DNA of 39,777 bases from positions 1 through 39,777 of the forward strand of contig DAYM01000003.1 of assembly GCA_002506905.1 (NCBI GenBank), written 5' to 3'. Below, piece by piece: positions 1 through 8,985 of this stretch (positions are counted from its first letter, which is position 1; each line of letters starts with the position of its first letter). This stretch comes from Methanomassiliicoccaceae archaeon UBA328 (GTDB lineage Archaea > Thermoplasmatota > Thermoplasmata > Methanomassiliicoccales > Methanomethylophilaceae). The notes below the pieces were generated by a model. It saw only the letters and a program-made list of their open reading frames with translations. It did no database searches and was not told the origin of the DNA. The translations under genes were made by a program, and so were the position numbers.

Positions 1-1586
1 TTGATGTCGACTATGCAGGTCTTTCCGCAGTCGACGGCCTCTTTCAGTGCATCTTTGATCTCTCCGGGCTTTTCAACGGGAATTCCCACCGCTCCGTATG
101 CCTTTGCTATCATGCAGAAGTCGGGATCGTCTCCCAGCTCGACACCGCTGTAACGCTTGTTCCAGAAGAACTTCTGGTGCTGTCTGACCATTCCCAGCCA
201 GCCGTTGTTCAGCAGGCAGATGACCACGGGCAGGTTCTCCGCGACGGATGTTGCGAGTTCCTGGATGACCATCTGAAGTCCTCCGTCTCCGACGATCGTC
301 ATGACGGTCTTGTCGGGTTTGGCGGCCTTCGCCCCCAACGCGGAAGGAAGTCCGAATCCCATCGTTCCCATGCTTCCCGAGGAGATGAACTGCCTCGGCT
401 TGCTGATGTGAAGATAGTGCATCGCCCACATCTGGTTCTGTCCGACATCGGTGGTGATTATCATGTCGTCGTTGATGATCTGGTTGATCTCGTACATGAC
501 CCTCTTGGGGTTGATCGGATATGCATCGGTCTTCTGGTCGCAGCAGCATCTCTTCCTGTAATCGGAGACTGTCTGGTCCCATTTCGTGTGGCCGTCGGTG
601 TATCCGCTGAGCGCATCTATGAGCATCTGCGTTCCTTTCTTGGCATCGCAAAGGATGTTGACAGCATCGCGGTTCGATTTTCCGAATTCCGTGGCATCGA
701 TATCGATATGGACGACCTTACAGTTCTCTCCCGGGGCGGTGTGGGGGCTGTATGTCCTGTCCGAGAACCTGGTGCCTATGGCGATGATCAGGTCCGCGTG
801 GCTGAAAGCATCCAGTGCTCCGAGCTTTCCGTGCATTCCGAGAGGTCCGAGGTACAGCGGGTGGTCCCAGGGGATCGCACCGACTCCCATGAGCGGTGTG
901 ACGACGGACGTGTTCGTCATCTCGGCCAGTCTGATGATCTCTTTGCTGGCATTTCCTCCGATGACACCTCCTCCGACGATAATGACCGGTTTCTGGGCCT
1001 CCCTGATCAGTTTGACCGCATCGGGTATGCGTGACGTGTCTTCTTTGACAGGTTTGATACCGTAAGGGGCGGTCAGCAGCGAATCGTCGATATCGGCGCT
1101 GAGCTGATCCACCGGAAGGTCTATGTGGACCGGTCCGGGCCTTCCTGTCTGGCATATGTCCCATGCCTCTTCGAGGATATGGGGCAGCTTGTCCGGTGTG
1201 AGGACACGGTAGTTGTGTTTTGTGACAGGCATCATGAGGCTGTACGCGTCGATCTCCTGGAATGCTCCCATTCCGAGAGAGCCCGTACCGACCTGTCCGG
1301 TAAGTGCTATCATAGGCGAGGAGTCGGCGTATGCGGTGGCTATTCCGGTGACGAGGTTCGTGACGCCGGGTCCGCTCGTGGAAAGGCAGACACCGGGAAT
1401 TCCGGACGCCCTTGCATAGGCATCCGCCATATGCGCGGCGCACTGCTCGTGCCTGACAAGTACGTGCCTTACGGACGAGTCTATAAATTCGTCATAGATC
1501 GGTATGACGGTCGCTCCGGGGTATCCGAAGACATATTCGACATTCCTGTCCTCCAGCATTTTCAGCAGTGCTCTAGATCCTTTCAT
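1..1586 (-). CDS. ilvB: Acetolactate synthase, large (catalytic) subunit, 3' end outside window
   Basis: ThDP-dependent enzyme that condenses two pyruvates to acetolactate, or pyruvate with 2-oxobutyrate, the first common step of branched-chain amino acid synthesis in the cytosol. I translated this frame by hand because it runs off the left edge: 528 codons are visible, so only the extreme C-terminus is missing. The N-terminus carries the ThDP-activating glutamate in VRHEQCAAHMADAYAR, then STSGPGVTNLVTG. The C-terminal third shows the ThDP/Mg motif GDGGLQM followed by NNGWLGM. The ATG at 1586-1584 is preceded by GAGG at a normal distance. The regulatory small subunit, if present, must lie beyond the edge. 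Related ThDP enzymes such as glyoxylate carboligase are possible but the motifs favour IlvB. Confidence 0.93.
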   Translation of the reverse strand, partial: MKGSRALLKMLEDRNVEYVFGYPGATVIPIYDEFIDSSVRHVLVRHEQCAAHMADAYARASGIPGVCLSTSGPGVTNLVTGIATAYADSSPMIALTGQVGTGSLGMGAFQEIDAYSLMMPVTKHNYRVLTPDKLPHILEEAWDICQTGRPGPVHIDLPVDQLSADIDDSLLTAPYGIKPVKEDTSRIPDAVKLIREAQKPVIIVGGGVIGGNASKEIIRLAEMTNTSVVTPLMGVGAIPWDHPLYLGPLGMHGKLGALDAFSHADLIIAIGTRFSDRTYSPHTAPGENCKVVHIDIDATEFGKSNRDAVNILCDAKKGTQMLIDALSGYTDGHTKWDQTVSDYRKRCCCDQKTDAYPINPKRVMYEINQIINDDMIITTDVGQNQMWAMHYLHISKPRQFISSGSMGTMGFGLPSALGAKAAKPDKTVMTIVGDGGLQMVIQELATSVAENLPVVICLLNNGWLGMVRQHQKFFWNKRYSGVELGDDPDFCMIAKAYGAVGIPVEKPGEIKDALKEAVDCGKTCIVDI

Positions 1587-1639
1587 TGGATTCCTCGGTC
1601 CCGATATATCCTGAATCTCATATAATATATTCTACAAGA

Positions 1640-1658
1640 TGCGCGCGCTAGGCGCGCA
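1640..1658. promoter_or_regulatory. CGCG-rich inverted repeat upstream of gap
   Basis: Perfect 7-bp arms TGCGCGC / GCGCGCA with a 5-nt centre. It ends about six bases before the TATA-like TTTTATAG at 1665-1672 of gap, and also lies upstream of the divergent ilvB. The same kind of element recurs at other promoters in the window. A protein-binding role is inferred. Confidence 0.5.
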
Positions 1659-1664
1659 AGATTA

Positions 1665-1672
1665 TTTTATAG
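1665..1672 (+). promoter_or_regulatory. TATA box of gap-pgk
   Basis: TTTTATAG lies 32-39 bases upstream of the gap ATG at 1704, the spacing expected for an archaeal promoter with a short leader. Confidence 0.5.
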
Positions 1673-1703
1673 GCAGGCCCTTAGGGCTATTCAGGGAAAC
1701 GAT

Positions 1704-2726
1704 ATGGCGAAAGTAAAGGTCGGAGTCAACGGATACGGAACCATCGGAAAGAGAGTAGCTACCGCGGTCAGGATGCAGGATGACATGGAGGTCATCGGGG
1801 TCACAAAGACCAGGCCGAATTTCGAGACGCTCATGGCTATCGAAAAGGGATTCGATGTCTATGTTCCGGACGCAAGCGTGGAGGCATTCCAGAAGGCCGG
1901 TGTGAAATACGCCGGAACGATCAAGGACCTCTACAGGAAAGTGGATATCATGGTGGACTGCACACCCGGAAGTTTCGGAGCTCAGTACAAGACGGAATAC
2001 GCCGAGGCCGGTGTCAAAGGCATCTTCCAGGGCGGAGAGGAACATGGACTTACAGGCATATCGTTCAATTCAACAGCAAATTACAGTGAGTCGTGGGGGG
2101 CCCAGTTCTCGCGTGTCGTCTCATGCAACACGACAGGACTTCTCAGGACGCTTTTCCTTATCGATAAAGAATACAAGATCAAGAACGCCTATGTGACCAT
2201 AGTCAGAAGGGCGGCCGATCCCGGAGACAGCAAGAACGGTCCCATCAACGGACTGGAACCCTCTGTCAAGCTTCCCACCCATCACGGACCCGATGTCCAG
2301 AGCATCATGCCCTGGCTGAACATCAACACCATGGCGGTCAAGGCATCCACTACCCTCATGCATATGCACACGGTCGTAGCGGAGCTGTCCAGAGAGACAA
2401 CCACCGAGGAGGTCCTGGAGATCTTCAGGAAGGCACCCAGGGTCAGGCTCGTAAGGTCCAAGGACGGTATCAAGACCACCGCGGACATCATGGAAATGGC
2501 GAGGGATATCGGAAGGGACAGGTCCGACATGTACGAGATCGTCGTCTGGGAGGACGGCGTCAAGGTCGTCGGCAACAAACTGTACTACTACCAGGGCGTT
2601 CACCAGGAATCCGATGTCGTGCCCGAGAACGTGGACTGTATCAGGTCCATGTGCAAGCTTGCGGAGAAGGCCTCCGACTCTGTCAGGAAGACCAACGACG
2701 CCATGCACATTCCCAATAAAGGGTGA
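1704..2726 (+). CDS. gap: Glyceraldehyde-3-phosphate dehydrogenase, archaeal class II
   Basis: Phosphorylating GAPDH interconverting glyceraldehyde 3-phosphate and 1,3-bisphosphoglycerate in the cytosol; in a methanogen it mainly serves gluconeogenesis. The 340-residue length fits the archaeal family. The Rossmann motif VGVNGYGTIGKRVA starts at residue 6, and the catalytic cysteine is Cys141 in VVSCNTTGLLR. The gene overlaps or abuts the pgk start (TGATG), so the pair is translated together and carries out consecutive steps. A TATA-like box and a CGCG inverted repeat lie upstream. Confidence 0.96.
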   Translation: MAKVKVGVNGYGTIGKRVATAVRMQDDMEVIGVTKTRPNFETLMAIEKGFDVYVPDASVEAFQKAGVKYAGTIKDLYRKVDIMVDCTPGSFGAQYKTEYAEAGVKGIFQGGEEHGLTGISFNSTANYSESWGAQFSRVVSCNTTGLLRTLFLIDKEYKIKNAYVTIVRRAADPGDSKNGPINGLEPSVKLPTHHGPDVQSIMPWLNINTMAVKASTTLMHMHTVVAELSRETTTEEVLEIFRKAPRVRLVRSKDGIKTTADIMEMARDIGRDRSDMYEIVVWEDGVKVVGNKLYYYQGVHQESDVVPENVDCIRSMCKLAEKASDSVRKTNDAMHIPNKG

Positions 2727-3967
2727 TGACGACGAAGCAGGACTACTACACCCTCGACGATTTCAATTTCAAGGATAAGACGGTCCTTCTCAGAGTGGAC
2801 ACCAACTGCCCTCTGTCGAAGGAGGACCTGAGCATCGTGAACGATGTGAGGATCAGAGCGGTCACGCCTACGGTCAGGGAACTCATCGGAAAGAGGGCCA
2901 AGCTCGTGATCATAGCGCATCAGTCGAGAAAGGGTAAGTGGGACTGCACAGGTCTGGAACAGCACGCCAAAAGGCTTTCCAAGAATCTCAATATCCCCGT
3001 GAAATACGTCGACGACGTCATCGGCGACAAGGCGAAACAGGCCATCATGGACCTGAAGCCCGGAGAGATCCTGATGCTCGGTAACGTCAGGACCATGGAT
3101 TCCGAGACCGCGAAACTTGACATGGTCGGTCATTCCGAAGGGGAGATCGTCAAGGCGCTCGCCCCTCTCATCGATTATTATGTGTGCGACGCATTCGGTG
3201 CGGCACACCGTTCGCAGTGTTCACTGGTCGGTTTCCCGCTCAAGGTCCCTTCCGCATCCGGAAGGCTGATGGCCAGAGAGCTCTACGCACTGAGATCGAT
3301 ATTCGACAATCCCCGCCGTCCGTCCGTGTTCATTCTGGGCGGAGCGAAGTTCGGAGATGTTCCCCATATGATCGACGTGGTCATGGAGCACGGAATGGTG
3401 GATACCGTCATAATCGTCGGTCTTGCCGGAAACGCATTCCTCTATGCCAGAGGCGTCGATATCGGAGAGGCGAGTTCGGCGATCCTCAAGGACGAGCTCA
3501 CGCCCGAGAACATCGAGATTGCAAAACAGGTCATGACGAAGTACGGTCAGCATATCCTGCTGCCTGTGGACGTTGCCGTGGAAAGGGACGGAAAACGTGT
3601 TTCCGTGAACATCGGAGACATGCCTACGAAAGAGCCCGCATTGGACATCGGAGACCTTTCGATCGATAAGTTCCAGAAGGTCATAGAATCATCCAAGACA
3701 TCGTTCATGTCTGGTCCTGCCGGAATGTTCGAGAAGCCCGGTTTCGAGATGGGCACCAAGGGACTCATGGAGGCCATGGTGAACAGCAAAGGACTTTCCG
3801 TCATCGGCGGAGGACACACGGCATCCGCGGCAGAGAAGTTCGATTACGCCGACAGGATGTCATATCTGAGCACGGGAGGAGGAGCGTTGGAGACATTCCT
3901 TCTCCGTGAGCCCCTGCCCGTGATCGAGGCACTGAAGGAATCCAAGAAGAGATTCCCGGCAGACTGA
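2726..3967 (+). CDS. pgk: Phosphoglycerate kinase
   Basis: Transfers phosphate between 1,3-bisphosphoglycerate and ADP, or in reverse during gluconeogenesis, directly next to gap in the pathway and on the chromosome. The N-terminal LLRVDTNCPL corresponds to the substrate-binding RVDxNxPL motif, and the C-terminal nucleotide-binding loop is seen in VIGGGHTASAAEKF and STGGGALETFL. It is 413 residues from the ATG at 2726, which shares one base with the gap stop. A GTG one codon earlier (2723) is an alternative start. A hairpin at 3979-3998 follows the stop. Confidence 0.96.
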   Translation: MTTKQDYYTLDDFNFKDKTVLLRVDTNCPLSKEDLSIVNDVRIRAVTPTVRELIGKRAKLVIIAHQSRKGKWDCTGLEQHAKRLSKNLNIPVKYVDDVIGDKAKQAIMDLKPGEILMLGNVRTMDSETAKLDMVGHSEGEIVKALAPLIDYYVCDAFGAAHRSQCSLVGFPLKVPSASGRLMARELYALRSIFDNPRRPSVFILGGAKFGDVPHMIDVVMEHGMVDTVIIVGLAGNAFLYARGVDIGEASSAILKDELTPENIEIAKQVMTKYGQHILLPVDVAVERDGKRVSVNIGDMPTKEPALDIGDLSIDKFQKVIESSKTSFMSGPAGMFEKPGFEMGTKGLMEAMVNSKGLSVIGGGHTASAAEKFDYADRMSYLSTGGGALETFLLREPLPVIEALKESKKRFPAD

Positions 3968-3978
3968 GTGAGAAATGT

Positions 3979-3998
3979 TCGGACCCTTTCGGGCCCGA
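3979..3998 (+). terminator. Hairpin after pgk
   Basis: Arms TCGGACCC and GGGCCCGA around a TTTC loop, with one A-C mismatch. It begins 11 bases after the pgk stop and is followed by the T-rich stretch TTATTCTCATTCTTTG. It may also lie just beyond the 3' end of the opposing small gene that ends at 4006. Confidence 0.5.
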
Positions 3999-4005
3999 GT
4001 TATTC

Positions 4006-4230
4006 TCATTCTTTGTTCTCTTCGGGTGCTTTCCTTCTCTCGAGCCTTGCTCCGCAGAAGGGACAGTAGTGGATCTTGATCCCGAGTCTGATCGAGTCGA
4101 TAGCCATGCATGCATTGCACGGGTTGTCGTCCGCCCAGAACTCATGTTCCGCGAGACCCTCTTCCATGTCCTTGCAGCAAGGATACAGCTTGACGGTATC
4201 GCTCTCGAATTTACCAGAGTATTTTGCCAT
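4006..4230 (-). CDS. Small cysteine-rich zinc-ribbon protein, function unknown
   Basis: 74 residues from the ATG at 4230, chosen because GTGAT lies just upstream in GAGTGATATC-ATG; a longer reading frame exists but has no ribosome site. Cysteines occur as YPCCKD (about residues 17-20), NPCNAC (37-41) and a C-terminal CPFCGARL (56-63), the last a typical zinc-ribbon knuckle. The tail is charged. I do not recognise a family. Upstream, the TATA box is framed by a perfect inverted repeat (4262-4279), which suggests regulated expression. It is separated from the lysine operon by a terminator-like hairpin. Confidence 0.7.
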   Translation of the reverse strand: MAKYSGKFESDTVKLYPCCKDMEEGLAEHEFWADDNPCNACMAIDSIRLGIKIHYCPFCGARLERRKAPEENKE

Positions 4231-4261
4231 GATATCACTCAGTCGCGGGACAGAGCAGGTC

Positions 4262-4279
4262 GGCATATAAAAGTATGCC
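4262..4279 (-). promoter_or_regulatory. TATA box inside a 6-6-6 inverted repeat (candidate operator)
   Basis: Read on the minus strand it is GGCATACTTTTATATGCC: perfect arms GGCATA/TATGCC around a TATA element, 32-49 bases upstream of the small zinc-ribbon gene start at 4230. A protein bound here would exclude TBP, so repression is the simplest inference. Confidence 0.5.
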
Positions 4280-4346
4280 AAGAATAAATCAAAATTTGAT
4301 AAAATCACTCATTTTTCTATTATGAAAGTGAATGAAAGAGGTTGTA

Positions 4347-4363
4347 AGGGGGCCGGGCCCCCT
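4347..4363 (-). terminator. Terminator hairpin of the lysine operon
   Basis: Perfect arms AGGGGGCC / GGCCCCCT with a single-base centre, just beyond the dapL stop at 4372 and followed on the minus strand by T-rich sequence. A tight loop means the inner pairs probably open. Confidence 0.6.
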
Positions 4364-4371
4364 AGGGGATC

Positions 4372-5535
4372 TCACTGGTACGATCCGCGCTTCATCCTCT
4401 CGAGAGCTTCTTTGATCCTCTCGACAGGCTCTGTCACGGTCATCCTGATGTATCCGTCCGCAGATGCTCCGAATCCGGAGCCCGGGGTGACCACGATACC
4501 GAGGTCGACCATCTTCTCCGTGAATTCGAAGGATGACATTCCGCAGTTGAACCAGATGTAGAACGTACCTTTGGGCATGACTACATCGTAGCCCAGGTCC
4601 CTGAGTCCTTCGACCAGGACCTTTCTCCTTTCGGCATAGACGGCCATGTTGTCGGTGATGATCTGCGGGATCTCTCCGTGGGGGCCGTACATCTCCAGGG
4701 CGGCGATAGCAGCCTTCTGGATGAAGATGGGTGCTCCGGAATCGATCTGTCCCTTGCACTTCTTGAGTCCGCCTACGAGATCGGCGTTACCCACTGCGTA
4801 TCCCAGTCTCCAGCCGGTCATGTTGAACGTCTTGGAGAATGAACCGAACTCGATGGCGTCGGGTCCGACCTCGAGGATCGAAGGTGCCTGATATCCGTCG
4901 TAGCACATCTCCGAGTACGCGTTGTCGTAGCACAGGATGGTGTCGTTCTTCTGACACCAGTCATACACCTTTTTGAGATATTTCGTGTCGCAGGTGGCGC
5001 CTGTGGGGTTGTTCGGATAGTTGAGATAGAGCATTCTCGCGCCTTCGGGACAGTCGTCCACATCAAGGAGCCAGTCGTTCTCTTTCTTCAGAGGGACCAG
5101 TACGCATTTCGCTTCGTTGAACAGAGGCGCGGCACCCGAGTACACGGGGTATCCGGGGCTGGGCGCGATGATGGTCTCCCCGCAGTTCACGAATGCCTGG
5201 GAGATGTTGAATATCGCTTCTTTGGATCCGATGGTTATGCAGACCTCTTTGTCGGGATCGACATCCACATTGAATCTCTTCTTGTACCAGTTGGCGACGG
5301 CGACCCTGAGGTCCCTCTCGCCCTGTGATGATGAGTACTTCTGATTCTCGTTGACGCCCACGGCATTCTTCAATGCCTCCACTACGGGCTTGGGTGTGGG
5401 AAGGTCCGGATCCCCGATACCGAAATCGATCAGGTCCCATCCCTGTTTCTTCTTCTCCGCGGTAAGTTCCTCAAGCCTTACGAAGAGGTAAGGGGGAAGT
5501 TTCTGCAGTCTTTCCGATTGTTCATATTTCGCCAT
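4372..5535 (-). CDS. dapL: LL-diaminopimelate aminotransferase
   Basis: PLP-dependent fold type I aminotransferase converting tetrahydrodipicolinate directly to LL-2,6-diaminopimelate, bypassing the succinylase and acetylase branches. It is 387 residues from the ATG at 5535, which follows GAGTGATAATC; a GTG three codons upstream is less likely. Visible motifs are YPNNPTGA (about 173-180) and SFSKTFNMTGWRLGYAVGN with Schiff-base Lys235. It is the last gene of the operon, placed directly after dapF, and no dapC, dapD or dapE is seen. That context supports DapL over a general aspartate or alanine aminotransferase. Confidence 0.88.
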   Translation of the reverse strand: MAKYEQSERLQKLPPYLFVRLEELTAEKKKQGWDLIDFGIGDPDLPTPKPVVEALKNAVGVNENQKYSSSQGERDLRVAVANWYKKRFNVDVDPDKEVCITIGSKEAIFNISQAFVNCGETIIAPSPGYPVYSGAAPLFNEAKCVLVPLKKENDWLLDVDDCPEGARMLYLNYPNNPTGATCDTKYLKKVYDWCQKNDTILCYDNAYSEMCYDGYQAPSILEVGPDAIEFGSFSKTFNMTGWRLGYAVGNADLVGGLKKCKGQIDSGAPIFIQKAAIAALEMYGPHGEIPQIITDNMAVYAERRKVLVEGLRDLGYDVVMPKGTFYIWFNCGMSSFEFTEKMVDLGIVVTPGSGFGASADGYIRMTVTEPVERIKEALERMKRGSYQ

Positions 5536-5540
5536 GATTA

Positions 5541-6371
5541 TCACTCTGCTGTGATTCCTTCGTAGACCAATTCAGCCGGTCCTTCCATGAGGACGTATCT
5601 GAGGTCTTTGTCCACTGTTATCTTAAGCCATCCGCCGGGGAGGTGTACGTCGACGGGCACGTCGAACGGGACCATCCCGTTCAGTGCTGCCGCGGTGGTC
5701 GTGGCGCATGCGCCGGTTCCGCAGGCCAGCGTCCATGCCGCTCCCCTTTCGTAGACCGTGATGTATATCTTTCTGTCCTTCACCTTACAGAATTCCACAT
5801 TCGTCTTCCTGGGGAAGAACGGGTGGCATTCCAGGACGGGTCCGAGCTCTCTGACCTGTTCGTCCGTGAGGTCCGTGAATGTGATGAAATGGGGGTTTCC
5901 CATGGATACGGCGTTTGCTCTGAGTTCGATGCCGTTGACGCTGAACGGTTGGTCGATGAACTTTCCGTCCGCATCCACCGGCACTTTTCTCGCATCGAGT
6001 ACGGGGGCACCCATATCGATCTGCACCGAAACGGCCTTTCCGTTCTCGATCCCGAGCTTCGCCTTCAGATCCCCTGCCAAAGTGTGTATGGAGAATTCTT
6101 CCTTCTTCACGATGCCGAAATCATATGCGTGCTTGGCGACGCATCTGATGCCGTTTCCGCACATCTCCGCTTCCGATCCGTCGGCGTTGATGATCCTCAT
6201 CGTGATGTCGGTGTTCTCTCCGGGCATTATGTACAATACGCCGTCCGCCCCTATTCCGAAGTGGCGGTCGCAGTATCTCCTGCACATCCCGGGGTCGATC
6301 GTGAGATCTCCCTTCGAGCCGTCCAGCAGGACGAAGTCGTTGCCGATCCCATGGTACTTCCAGAACTTCAT
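5541..6371 (-). CDS. dapF: Diaminopimelate epimerase
   Basis: PLP-independent two-cysteine epimerase turning LL- into meso-diaminopimelate. The start MKFWKYHGIGNDF at 6371 matches the family N-terminus, giving 276 residues, and its ATG overlaps the lysA stop (ATGA). The two catalytic cysteines are Cys71 in EMCGNGIRC and Cys217 in LACGTGAC. Its stop region supplies the GTGAT ribosome site of dapL. Confidence 0.95.
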   Translation of the reverse strand: MKFWKYHGIGNDFVLLDGSKGDLTIDPGMCRRYCDRHFGIGADGVLYIMPGENTDITMRIINADGSEAEMCGNGIRCVAKHAYDFGIVKKEEFSIHTLAGDLKAKLGIENGKAVSVQIDMGAPVLDARKVPVDADGKFIDQPFSVNGIELRANAVSMGNPHFITFTDLTDEQVRELGPVLECHPFFPRKTNVEFCKVKDRKIYITVYERGAAWTLACGTGACATTTAAALNGMVPFDVPVDVHLPGGWLKITVDKDLRYVLMEGPAELVYEGITAE

Positions 6372-7624
6372 TGCCTGAGCCTCTCGGGAACTATCTGGTG
6401 TTTCCACTGTTCTTCGACGGTCTCCCTCTCGCGGATGAGTTCTGCTTTTCCGTCGTTGACGAGGACTTCCGAACAGAGGGGTCTTGAATTGTAGTTGCTG
6501 GACATCGAGAATCCGTATGCGCCTGCGTTGTAGATGACAACGACATCCCCCTCTTCCGGATCGGGGAGGGCCCTGTCATGTGCCAGGAAGTCTCCGGATT
6601 CGCAGATCGGGCCTGCAACGTCGTACTTGGCGGTGGAGCACTTTCCGAACTTGTTGCCGATGGCAACATAGTGGTACGAATCGTACATCGCCGGGCGGAT
6701 GAGGGTGTTGAATCCCGCGTCCACTCCGATATACTTCTTCACTCCTGCGTCCTTGACGTCCACGCATCTCGTGAGGAGCACGGTGGAATCGCAGACGATG
6801 TATCTTCCGGGTTCCAGGATGATGGTCTCGATGTCGGTGTTCTCGGTGATGATGTCGGTGACGTTCATGGCCAGTTCGTTCAGGTCCATCTCGTCCTCGT
6901 TCATCTTGTACGGAACTCCTATCCCTCCGCCCATGTCGATGAACTCGAGATCGATGCCGTTCTCCTTCAGTTCGTTGACGGTGTCCGTGAGGACGTCCAT
7001 CATGTCCATGAAGGGTTCGACGGACTGTCCGCCCGAGCCGATATGTGCATGGATTCCTTTGATGTCGAAACCGAGTTCCTTTGCCCTGAGATATGTCTTG
7101 ATGACATCGTTCTTGGGGATACCGAATTTCGATCCCTTCTTGCCCGTGATGACCTTGTCGCTGTGTCCGGAACCCACTCCGGGAGTGATACGGAATGAGA
7201 TGGGAAGCTTCTTGTTGATCTTTGCCAGTCTTTCCAATTCGGACCTGGAGTCGACGTTTATCATGACCCCCATGTCGGTGACCGCTTTGAGTTCGGCATC
7301 GCTGACATTGACGCCTGTGTACATGATGCGGTCTGCAGGTATTCCCGCCTTCAGACAGGTCATGACCTCTCCGACCGAGACCGCGTCGATCCCCGTGCCT
7401 TCCTGGTTGAGGATGCTGAGGATGGCCAGGTTGGTGTTCGCCTTGCAGGCGTAGTGGATCCTGGTGTCCATGTACTTGGAGAATGCGCTGTAGACATTCC
7501 TGTAGTTCTCTCTCAGTCTCTGCTCGTCTGTGACATATGCGGGGGTTCCGAATTCGTCCGCGATCTCCGTTACCGGAAGACCGGCGAATATCATCGTTCC
7601 GTCCTTTGCTTCGTAATCCTTCAT
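6368..7624 (-). CDS. lysA: Diaminopimelate decarboxylase
   Basis: PLP enzyme of the alanine-racemase fold (type III) that decarboxylates meso-diaminopimelate to L-lysine, the final step. It is 418 residues. The PLP lysine is Lys61 in HYACKANTN; HIGSGGQ, the glycine-rich EPGRYIV and the GPICESGD motif follow. The start ATG overlaps the lysC stop (ATGA), with GAGTGAT just upstream; it overlaps dapF in the same way. Confidence 0.95.
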   Translation of the reverse strand: MKDYEAKDGTMIFAGLPVTEIADEFGTPAYVTDEQRLRENYRNVYSAFSKYMDTRIHYACKANTNLAILSILNQEGTGIDAVSVGEVMTCLKAGIPADRIMYTGVNVSDAELKAVTDMGVMINVDSRSELERLAKINKKLPISFRITPGVGSGHSDKVITGKKGSKFGIPKNDVIKTYLRAKELGFDIKGIHAHIGSGGQSVEPFMDMMDVLTDTVNELKENGIDLEFIDMGGGIGVPYKMNEDEMDLNELAMNVTDIITENTDIETIILEPGRYIVCDSTVLLTRCVDVKDAGVKKYIGVDAGFNTLIRPAMYDSYHYVAIGNKFGKCSTAKYDVAGPICESGDFLAHDRALPDPEEGDVVVIYNAGAYGFSMSSNYNSRPLCSEVLVNDGKAELIRERETVEEQWKHQIVPERLRQ

Positions 7625-8985
7625 TGTTTATCACTCACGAATTTCTTATGGAGTATCTTGATGACATCGGTCACCTTGGACATGGGCACGACGAAGTTCA
7701 GCGAGACGTCCGATGCTCCTTCGGAGATCATCTCCACGTTCGCCCTTGCTTCTTTGACCGCCGAGAAGATATCCCCGGACACGCCGCATGTGGTCAGGAG
7801 GTTGTCTCCCACGGCACATATGAGTGCCACATCGTTCTTTACCTCGATCTTTTCGATGTCCGCGGCATCGATGGTGTTGAGCTTCATCATCGTCTGTTTG
7901 ACGTCGTTGTTGTGTATCAGGAACGCGACGGTGGACAGGGAAGTGGACATCGAATAGATGATCACATCGTTCTCCGACATCTTCTCGATGATCCTGGCGA
8001 CCATCTTCGGCCTGTAGGTGATCTCTGCGGAACTGATCGTGATGATGCACAGATCGGTCTTCACCGCGACGCTCTTCAGAAGTTCGTTGGTGTGCCTTCC
8101 CAGGTGGTGGATCAGTGTTCCGGGGTCTTCCGGTTTGAAGGAGTTCTTTACCTTCAGGGGGATGTGCTTCATCCTGACCGGTTCGATGGTCCTCGGGTGC
8201 AGGACCTTGGCTCCGAAATATGCCAGTTCTGCAGCTTCGTCATAGCTCATCTCGTCGATACGTACGGCCTCGGGGATCATCCTGGGGTCAGCGGACATGA
8301 ATCCGTCGACATCGGTCCAGATCTCCAGCATATCCGCGTTCAGGCCGTTGGCGATGACCGCTGCGGAGTAATCGGAACCGCCCCTTCCGAATGTGAGGGG
8401 TTTATCATCATCCATCATACCGTAGAAACCGGTGATCACCGGAACGGTCCCCGCATCGACCAGCGGTTTGAGTTTTACCGCCATGAGGGTCTCGGTCTTG
8501 TCGAGTACGGCGCATCCGTTCAGGGGTTTTCCTTCGGCGCATATTCCGCAGTCTTCCGAGGTCATGGCGACCGAATCAACGCCCATCGACTTGAGCACAT
8601 ACGACAGGATGAGGGTGGAGAATCTCTCTCCCTGGGACGATACGTTGTCCTTGTAGTACGGGTCCTTCTTGTTGCCGTCGAGTATGATGCTCTTGAATTT
8701 ATCGAATCTCTCGTCGTATTCCTTCATGAACTCGTCGAGGATCTTTCCGGTGAAGAGCTTCTTCGCGGTGTTGATGTGTTTGTCGTTGAACGTATCGATG
8801 GCGGCCTTCTTCTCTTTGGCGTTCGTCATCTCCGATGTGCTGACCAGGAAATTCGTGATGCCGGACATGGCCGATGCTACCACGACTTTCTTCTGGCTTT
8901 CGTGCTCTACAATTATATTCGCTACTCTTTTCAGTGCTTCGGGGGAACCTACGCTTGTCCCTCCGAACTTCATGACCGTAATCAT
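7621..8985 (-). CDS. lysC: Aspartate kinase
   Basis: Phosphorylates aspartate to aspartyl-4-phosphate, the entry step of lysine, threonine and methionine synthesis. It has 454 residues from ATG 8985, chosen because MITVMKFGGTSVG is the family N-terminus and GAGGTG precedes it; the open frame extends upstream inside dapB. The kinase domain shows GRGGSDYSA, and the C-terminal roughly 150 residues look like two ACT domains, the usual site of lysine or threonine feedback (inferred). It overlaps dapB by ATGA and lysA by ATGA. Aspartate-semialdehyde dehydrogenase is not in the operon. Confidence 0.95.
   Translation of the reverse strand: MITVMKFGGTSVGSPEALKRVANIIVEHESQKKVVVASAMSGITNFLVSTSEMTNAKEKKAAIDTFNDKHINTAKKLFTGKILDEFMKEYDERFDKFKSIILDGNKKDPYYKDNVSSQGERFSTLILSYVLKSMGVDSVAMTSEDCGICAEGKPLNGCAVLDKTETLMAVKLKPLVDAGTVPVITGFYGMMDDDKPLTFGRGGSDYSAAVIANGLNADMLEIWTDVDGFMSADPRMIPEAVRIDEMSYDEAAELAYFGAKVLHPRTIEPVRMKHIPLKVKNSFKPEDPGTLIHHLGRHTNELLKSVAVKTDLCIITISSAEITYRPKMVARIIEKMSENDVIIYSMSTSLSTVAFLIHNNDVKQTMMKLNTIDAADIEKIEVKNDVALICAVGDNLLTTCGVSGDIFSAVKEARANVEMISEGASDVSLNFVVPMSKVTDVIKILHKKFVSDKQ

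Noticed and set aside
177..1034. 285-codon plus-strand frame opposite ilvB
   Set aside because: Antisense shadow; the minus frame encodes acetolactate synthase with intact ThDP motifs.
2723..2725. GTG start for pgk
   Set aside because: An ATG immediately follows (2726) and overlaps the gap stop as TGATG, the common arrangement in this window; the GTG adds one residue only.
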